A stretch of 64,000 nucleotides of DNA from Dugong dugon (lineage: Eukaryota; Chordata; Mammalia; Sirenia; Dugongidae), in contig CM057462.1 in the NCBI GenBank assembly GCA_030035585.1, positions 139,216,734 to 139,280,733 on the forward strand, given 5' to 3'. The notes below the pieces were generated by a model. It saw only the letters and a program-made list of their open reading frames with translations. It was not told the DNA's origin and did no database searches. A program made the translations under genes and the position numbers. Below, piece after piece: positions 58,314 to 64,000 of the stretch; position 1 is the stretch's first letter; every line of letters begins with the position of its first letter.

Positions 58314-59401
58314 AAGCTGATTGATTGGAATGCGGAAATTATCAAACAATATCACATTCAGCTACAATTACGCTGAAGATAATTCAAACCGGTTGCTGGT
58401 TGCAGCAGTACATTGTCAGGGAATCACTAGAAATTCAAGCTGGATTCAGAGGAGGATATGGAATGAGGGATAGCATTGCTGATGTCAGATGGATCTTGGC
58501 TGAAAGCACAGAATACCAGAAAGATGTTTACCCGTGTTTTACTGACAATGCAAAGACATTCGGCTGTGTGGATAATAACAAATTATGAGTAACATTGCAA
58601 AGAATGGGAATTCCAGAACCCTTAATTGTGCTCATGCTAAACTTGTACAAAGACCAAGAGGCAGTTGTTTGAACAGAACAAGGGGATACTACATGGTTTA
58701 AAATCAAGAAAGGTGTGCATTAGGGTTATATCCTGTCACCATACCTATTCAATCTATATTCTGAGCAAATAAGCCAAGGTGCTGGACTATATGAAGAAGA
58801 ATGGAGCATCAGGATTGGAGGAAGACTCATTAACAACCTTTAACATGCAGATGACACAACCTTGGTTGCTGAAAGTGAAGAGGACTTAAAGCACTCTCTG
58901 ATGAAGATCAAAGACCACAGCCTTCAGTAGGGATTACACTTCAACATAAAGAAAACAAAAATCCTCACAACTGGACAAATAAGCAACAACATGAGAAATG
59001 GAGAAAATACTGAAGTTATAAAGGATTTCATTTTATTTAGATCCACAATCAATGCCCATGGAAGCAGCAGCCAAGAAATCAAAAGACATATAGCATTGGG
59101 AAAATCTGCTGTAGAAGACCTCTTTAAAGTGTTAAAAAGCAAAGATGTCACCTGGAGGACTAAGGTGCCTCTGACCCAAGCCATGGTATTTTCAATTACT
59201 TCGTATACATGTGAAAGCTGAGCAATGAATAAGGAAGACCAAGGAAGAATTGATGCCTTTGAATTATGGTGTTGGCCAAGAATGTTGACTGTACCATAGA
59301 CTGCCAGAAGAACAAACAAATCTGTCGTGGAAGAGGTACAACCAGAGAGTTCCTTGGAAGCAAGGATGGCAAGGCTTTGTCTCTTGTACTTGGACATGCT
59401 T

Positions 59402-59565
59402 GGAGCCCTGGTGACATAGTGGTTAAGAGTTCGGCCGCTAACCAAAAGGTTGGCAGTTTGAATCCACCAGCCACTTTCTGGAAACCCTATGGGACAGTTC
59501 TACTCTGTCCTACAGGGTCACTATGAGTCAGAACTGATTCGACGGCAATGGGTTTGGTTTTTATC
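59402..59565 (+). mobile_element. AfroSINE, short form, in RTE
   Basis: 'ggagccctggtgacatagtg', 'cgctaaccaaaaggttggca' and 'gattcgacggcaatgggttt'. RTE sequence resumes at 'atcaggagagaccaatcctt'. Confidence 0.95.
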
Positions 59566-59799
59566 AGGAGAGACCAATCCTTGGAGAAAGACATCATGCT
59601 AAGTAAAGTAGAGGGTCATCGAAAAAGAAGAAGATCCTCAATGAGATGTATTGACACAGTGGCTGCATCAGTGGGCTTAAACATAGCAACGATTGTGAGG
59701 ATGGTGCAGGACTGGGCAGTGTTTTGTTCTCTTGTTCCTGGGGTTGCTATGAGTCTGAACCGACTTGATGGCACCTAACAACAACAACAAGGAGTAGTT

Positions 59800-59990
59800 C
59801 TAAGTATTTTATTGTATTAACTAATTTTATTCTCGTATTTTGCCTATGAAGTAATTATTCATGTTCTCCTCATTTTATAAATGAGAAAACAAAAGCATGG
59901 AAGTCTAGACAGAATACACAACTTGCTCCAGGCTGTGTAGCTAATAAATGGTAGAGCTGGGATGCACACTCTGATAATATGAATACAGTA
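59800..59990 (-). mobile_element. MIR SINE fragment
   Basis: 'tcctcattttataaatgaga', 'ggctgtgtagctaataaatg' and 'agagctgggatgcacactct' match reversed MIR. Confidence 0.75.
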
Positions 59991-60490
59991 CAGAACCCAT
60001 GCCCATAAACACACCCTATACTGCCTTCTTGGTAATTAAACATTATTACTCAGACTCCCTGACTCTTAGGTTCTTACTTTCTTCATTTAGTAATTTACAA
60101 TTTGCTATTTGGTTTTCTGTCAGTGTGCAAATGTGTTTCTGTTTCCTCCCATTTCTGATCAGTTAAACACGTATTTTAAGCAGAACTACTTTTAACATCT
60201 TATATGCAACAACTTTAATATATAAAAATAGCTTCATCATGTATGATGATATGAAAATTTGCTGCTTTTTTCAATAGAATTTTTCCAATAGAACTGATCA
60301 CTTGAATATATTAAAATGTAGTTTATCTGCCATTTTATTTCAAGCATATTAGAAAGGATAATTTAAAAAAAGACAATCGTGTGATAAACAAATATCAGCT
60401 TTGCCAAATCTTAACATGTTACCCCATTTGTATTCAATCTTTTTCTTTAATCAAGTGAAACATAAAAAGACCAGACGAAGTCTATGTATG

Positions 60491-60492
60491 TG

Positions 60493-60563
<71 letters not shown>

Positions 60564-60570
60564 CTATATA
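60491..60570. repeat. Compound TA/CA microsatellite
   Basis: (TA)n, then (CA)9-10, then about 18 TA units. Likely length-polymorphic. Confidence 0.95.
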
Positions 60571-60947
60571 CGACTTCACCCAGAATCCTTCTTGATCCAA
60601 TCTTATTCCTCTCCTAGAGGTTTCAACCATCTCAAATTTGGTATCTAAACTTTCTATGCATTTCTTTTATTGCTCACTTTTACTCTAGATATAAGCATGC
60701 GTAAACAATATATAATATTCTTTGGAATGTTAAATTTCATAGAAATGTCATACTATACGTGCTTTCTGAACTTGCTTTTGAGATTTATGTATATTGATAC
60801 GTGCAGCCCTGGTTCATTCAAATTTACTGTTATTTAAAATAACAGAGTTTATTCCCTGTTCTCTTGTTGCTAGTCAGTGATACAGTGAACACGCTTGTAC
60901 TTGTAAACTGTGCACATGTATAAAATTTATTTTGGCTATTGTGGTTG

Positions 60948-61045
60948 TTGTTAGGTGCTACCGAGTCTGTTCCAACTCATAGTGACCTTATGTAAAACAG
61001 AATGAAATACTGCATAGTCCTGTGCCTTTCTTGCAATCATTTTGG
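60948..61045 (-). mobile_element. RTE 3' tail insertion
   Basis: 'gttgttgttaggtgctaccg', 'ccaactcatagtgaccttat' and 'atagtcctgtgcctttcttg' reversed. 'attttggct' flanks it on both sides (within 60929-60938 and 61038-61047). Confidence 0.8.
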
Positions 61046-61291
61046 CTGCTACATACCTAGAAATGGAATGTTGGGTTGTATGCTATAAGTGTCTTTACCT
61101 ATAATGATTCTGACAAATTACTTTTCAAATATTGTTTTACCAATATTTTATAACTGTTAATTATAAAAAATATATATTCACTAGAAAAAAACTAAAAAAA
61201 GTTTTCATTGGAAAACTAAAAAAAACCCAACTGAACTCTTACGATATAAAACCACTTTTTTGTATGCATTTTTTTTTTAAGTGTAAATGTC

Positions 61292-61439
61292 ACCATATTG
61301 CATATGGAGCTTTTGGTCTTGCTTTTTGATTACATTATAAGTGCGTCCTTATATTATAAACTTACATAATTGTAACCATATTATATATGTAGCTTTTGGT
61401 CCTGCTTTTTGATTATATTATAAATGTGTCCTTATATTA
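61292..61439 (+). repeat. Direct duplication, period 83 bp
   Basis: Units 61292-61356 and 61375-61439 both read 'agcttttggtc', 'tgctttttgatta' and 'gtccttatatta', about 86-88% alike, separated by 18 bases. Confidence 0.85.
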
Positions 61440-62794
61440 CATATTGCCATTTTAAGCAACTGTGTAACATTCCATGGGACGAATTTAGTAGTTTACATAA
61501 TCATTTTCCCGTGGCTTCTTTCACCTTTTTAAATTACATTTATATAGTTTACATATTTTAATAAATGTATTCACATTATTTTGGGTCCTGCCTTATCGCA
61601 ATATTATGTCACATATGTATTCTATGCTTGTCTTTGAATGCTTCAAACCACTCCACAAAGTTAAATCATACAGCATTTTTTTTTTTTTTTAACTTTCACG
61701 GGTGGAGAGAATTCCATACCAATACTTAGAATTAACCAAAGAGGTTAAATAATTTGAATAAAAAAGTTAAATATTTTTATAGAATCCTTCTTGTCTGATC
61801 TTTGCCATCCTGCATTTTAACAGTTAAATTTATTTGGGATTCCTATGAGCTACTGACTATCGAAGTGGCTGAAAGGAATCAGGAATGGTTGAACGCTTGT
61901 TTTTCTACCAGGGCTATAGTGTCCATCATTTCCAAAGTTAGCATATTGTGTGGACCATGTGTGTATGTAACAAGCACGATTTCTAAACTTTTTCCTGTCC
62001 TTTGTCTTTTGTAGTTTTGAACAAGTTGTCATAACAAGGTCACAGTACAGGCTCAGCCTTATGTTAACAACTTTCTGGAGAGGAAATAGAATTCCTCTGG
62101 GAAGGCTGCACAGCAGTGTTTGGCATGTGAACAAAAAAATATCAAAAGAAAGAGTGACAGAGTTTTCCTGTGATGGGTATACACTTTACGATCAAGATGT
62201 CAGAATATTAATTATAAGGTAGACAAGGCTGAACTTGAAAAGATATACAAAACACAAATGGGGATTTCTAATGCACCTGGAACAAATTCATCTCCCCATT
62301 GGTTCCATTTATTTTATAATAGGCCTCTACTCTATACATACCTCAAGAAAGACTCCTTTTCTAGGCAATTCTTTGTATAAAATAATTAATAGATTTGAGT
62401 TGAGATGATGCAGGACTGATTGGCAAACCTAGTGAATGTTGGGCCTTCAGCTACAATGGGGTAGCAGAAAGAAAACTGATTGAAGTAGCTCAGCCCCACC
62501 AGGAAGAAATGCCTCTGAGTGGCCACCACTGTTGTGCAGCCCTGCGTTTGTTACTAGACAAACATATGGTACCATCAGGTTTGATGAAGCTGAGGCCACA
62601 GGAGGAGAGAAATGGTGTGATGGAGGAAGGGCAAGAGGTGGTGAATTAAAGAAGGAAAGAAAGGTGTGAGTTAGCTCAAGTAGAAATTTTGCTAGTGAGG
62701 GACACAATGTGCGTTAGTTCACTCAATCCTAGCCAGAACTGGAAATGAAATTTGAGACTACTGGGTCATGCAAGCTCATCAATCATCTTTGATT

Positions 62795-63000
62795 TGAAGT
62801 ATAGTGTGCAAGGTCCTCCAAGACTTGACTCTTATCTGACATTCCAGCCTCATCTTCCATAATCCCCACCTCGAACTGTACTCCAGCTACACACCACGTT
62901 GATTTTTGCTGAGACTGCTTTGCTCATCCTGATTTCCCAGTCTGGAACATCATTTTTTTCATCTTTATTTGCCTAGCTGAATCTTACTCATAAATGAGCT
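62795..63000 (+). mobile_element. L2 LINE fragment
   Basis: 'gtgcaaggtcctccaagact', 'gacattccagcctcatcttc' and 'tgctcatcctgatttcccag' match the L2 3' region. Confidence 0.65.
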
Positions 63001-63017
63001 CATATTAAAGAGACATT

Positions 63018-63184
63018 GGAGCCCTGGTGGCCCAGTGGTTAAGAGATACACTACTAACCAAACGGTCAGCGGTTCAAATCTACCAGCCGCTTCTTGGAAA
63101 CCCTGTGTGGCAGTTCTACTCTGTCCTATAGAGTCACTATGAGTTGGAGTCAACTAGATGGCAATGGGTTTGGTTTTTTTGGTT
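63018..63184 (+). mobile_element. AfroSINE, short form, well preserved
   Basis: 'ggagccctggtggcccagtg' to 'gatggcaatgggtttggttt'. 'taaagagacatt' and 'taaagaggcatt' (63006-63017, 63186-63197) form a 12-bp duplication with one mismatch. Confidence 0.95.
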
Positions 63185-63398
63185 TTAAAGAGGCATTAAA
63201 CTTTTATTCTATTTACCGTAAGATACAGCATAAAGAATAATGAGTATAATAATAATGTTACTTCATTTATTTTCTTCCTCATCTGTAAAATGTGTATAAC
63301 AATAGCACTGAAAACAGTTAGGACTATGTGTATGTTAAAATAGTAGGGTTATTATGAGGATCAAATTGAATAGTCCCTGAAGAACGTTTGCATTCTGC

Positions 63399-63768
63399 CT
63401 GTTGTTGCTGTGTGCTGTCAAGTCAATTCCAACTCGTAGTGACCATATATGACATAGTAGAACTACCCCAGTGGATTTCCTAGGCTATAATCATGCAGTA
63501 GCCCTTCTGGTGCCCTGGTTAAGAGCTTAGGCTGCTAACCAAAAGGTCAGCCATTGGAACCTACCAGCTGTTCCTTGGAAACCCTATGAGGCTGTTCTAC
63601 TCTGTTCTATAGGGTGGCTATCAGTTAGAATCAACTCAACAGCAACAGGTTTAATCTTTGTAGGAGTAGATTGCCAGGCCTTTCTCCTGTGGAGCCTCTG
63701 GGTGGGTTCCAACTGCCGACTTTTCAAGCTGGCAGCCAAGTGCTTAACCATTGCGCAGCCAGGGCTCC
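63399..63768 (-). mobile_element. AfroSINE inserted in MIR, itself split
   Basis: Left part 63399-63492 ('gtcaagtcaattccaactcg') and right part from about 63652 ('ctttgtaggagtagattgcc'), ending with the head 'aaccattgcgcagccagggc'. 'ttgcattctgc' flanks it at 63388-63398 and 63769-63779. Confidence 0.9.
63498..63651 (+). mobile_element. AfroSINE inserted in the previous AfroSINE
   Basis: 'gtagcccttctggtgccctg', 'taggctgctaaccaaaaggt', 'cagttagaatcaactcaaca'. The interrupted host phrase 'ggctataatc...ctttgta' resumes at about 63650. Confidence 0.9.
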
Positions 63769-63821
63769 TTGCATTCTGCTTAGCATGTAGTAAGCCCTCA
63801 GTGCCTGTTAGCGATCATTAA

Positions 63822-63992
63822 AACAAAACAAAACAAAAAACTCATTGCCATCGAGTCATTCCACTCATAGAGATCTTATAGAACAGAATAGAACTGCCGG
63901 ATAGAGTTTCCAAGCAGCGGCTGGTGGATTCAAACTACCGATCTTTTGGTTCGCAGTTGTGGCTCTTAACCACTGCACCATCAGGGATCCTA
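63822..63992 (-). mobile_element. AfroSINE, short form
   Basis: 'aaaactcattgccatcgagt', 'gagtttccaagcagcggctg' and head 'aaccactgcaccatcaggga', preceded by an AAAAC repeat. Confidence 0.92.
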
Positions 63993-64000
63993 GCTATCAT

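Larger units (their letters stand above)
58040..59792 (+). mobile_element. RTE-type LINE, 5' truncated, with two nested AfroSINEs
   Basis: It runs from about 58040 ('aaattgcactgaagtcattg') to 'ggcacctaacaacaacaac'. It encodes reverse-transcriptase pieces in broken frames: a region giving 'HADDTTLVAESEEDL' around 58850-58885 (the ADD box of RTE RT), and later KVLKSKDV and IDTVAA segments. Stops and frameshifts make it inactive. RTE elements supply the 3' tail shared by the AfroSINEs and presumably their retrotransposition machinery. Confidence 0.9.
60880..61560 (+). mobile_element. Old L1 3'UTR fragment
   Basis: 'tacctagaaatggaatgttg' and 'gacaaattacttttcaaata' resemble the L1M 3'UTR. An RTE tail is inserted at about 60948-61045, and the segment contains the 83-bp-period duplication. 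Confidence 0.5.
63265..63820 (+). mobile_element. MIR SINE interrupted by nested AfroSINEs
   Basis: 'ttcctcatctgtaaaatgtg' and 'ggttattatgaggatcaaat' are MIR, which resumes after the insert as 'cttagcatgtagtaagccct'. The inserted block is 63399-63768. Confidence 0.8.

Noticed and set aside
58924..59445. 173-codon reverse open frame
   Set aside because: It is antisense to the RTE body and AfroSINE on the plus strand.
60491..60570. Possible CRISPR-like or satellite array
   Set aside because: It is a simple TA/CA microsatellite, and the host is a mammal.

Overview
The window is mammalian nuclear DNA from an afrotherian, most likely an elephant. About two dozen copies of AfroSINE (tRNA-like head reading 'gagccctggtgg', tail ending near 'ggcaatgggtttggtt') and several fragments of the RTE-type LINE that shares its 3' end ('ggcacctaacaacaacaac') point to Afrotheria. 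The background is AT-rich, and I can support no host protein-coding exon or functional RNA gene. It reads as intergenic or deep intronic sequence made of layered transposons.

The main content is two class II (betaretrovirus-like) endogenous retroviruses of one lineage in opposite orientation. ERV-A (27788-36418, + strand) is a structurally complete provirus. It has paired 352-bp LTRs, a perfect 6-bp target duplication (GAAATA), a primer binding site, a leader with a splice donor, gag, dUTPase-protease, pol and env in the -1/-1 frame arrangement of betaretroviruses, about 0.96 kb of non-coding post-env sequence, and a polypurine tract. All genes are broken by stops and frameshifts. ERV-B (50601-55220, - strand) has a 5' LTR and a better-preserved primer site, but a 2.8-kb deletion fuses gag to integrase, and a second deletion removed its 3' LTR and joined it to a SINE. 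The primer site matches elongator tRNA-Met. The post-env segment carries a 103-bp tandem repeat with hairpins. The leader carries repeated hairpin units whose number differs between copies. An exact second copy of the polypurine tract lies inside integrase.

Layout: 1-2270 holds AfroSINE and an MLT1-type LTR with a nested AfroSINE. 2270-12600 is mostly single-copy AT-rich sequence with an L2 piece and an ERVL-type LTR. 12600-15450 has an AfroSINE, old L1 pieces, a solo class I LTR with a 4-bp target duplication, and a MaLR-type LTR. 17-21 kb has MIR pieces, an antisense LTR, a Tigger transposase fragment and an ERVL-type LTR. 23-27 kb has RTE, AfroSINE, L2 and MIR pieces and two LTRs. 27.8-36.4 kb is ERV-A. 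37-50 kb has AfroSINEs, LTRs (one with a perfect 5-bp duplication), MLT1 elements and a hAT-type element. 50.3-55.2 kb is the SINE joined to ERV-B. 58-59.8 kb is an RTE LINE body with two nested AfroSINEs. 60.5-64 kb has a microsatellite, L1 and L2 pieces, an 83-bp-period duplication and a triple-nested MIR/AfroSINE/AfroSINE stack.

No previously undescribed host gene system was found. The points most worth following up are the RNA-level elements of the ERV pair: tRNA-Met priming, leader hairpins, post-env repeat, internal polypurine tract, and a stop codon shared by both env genes.
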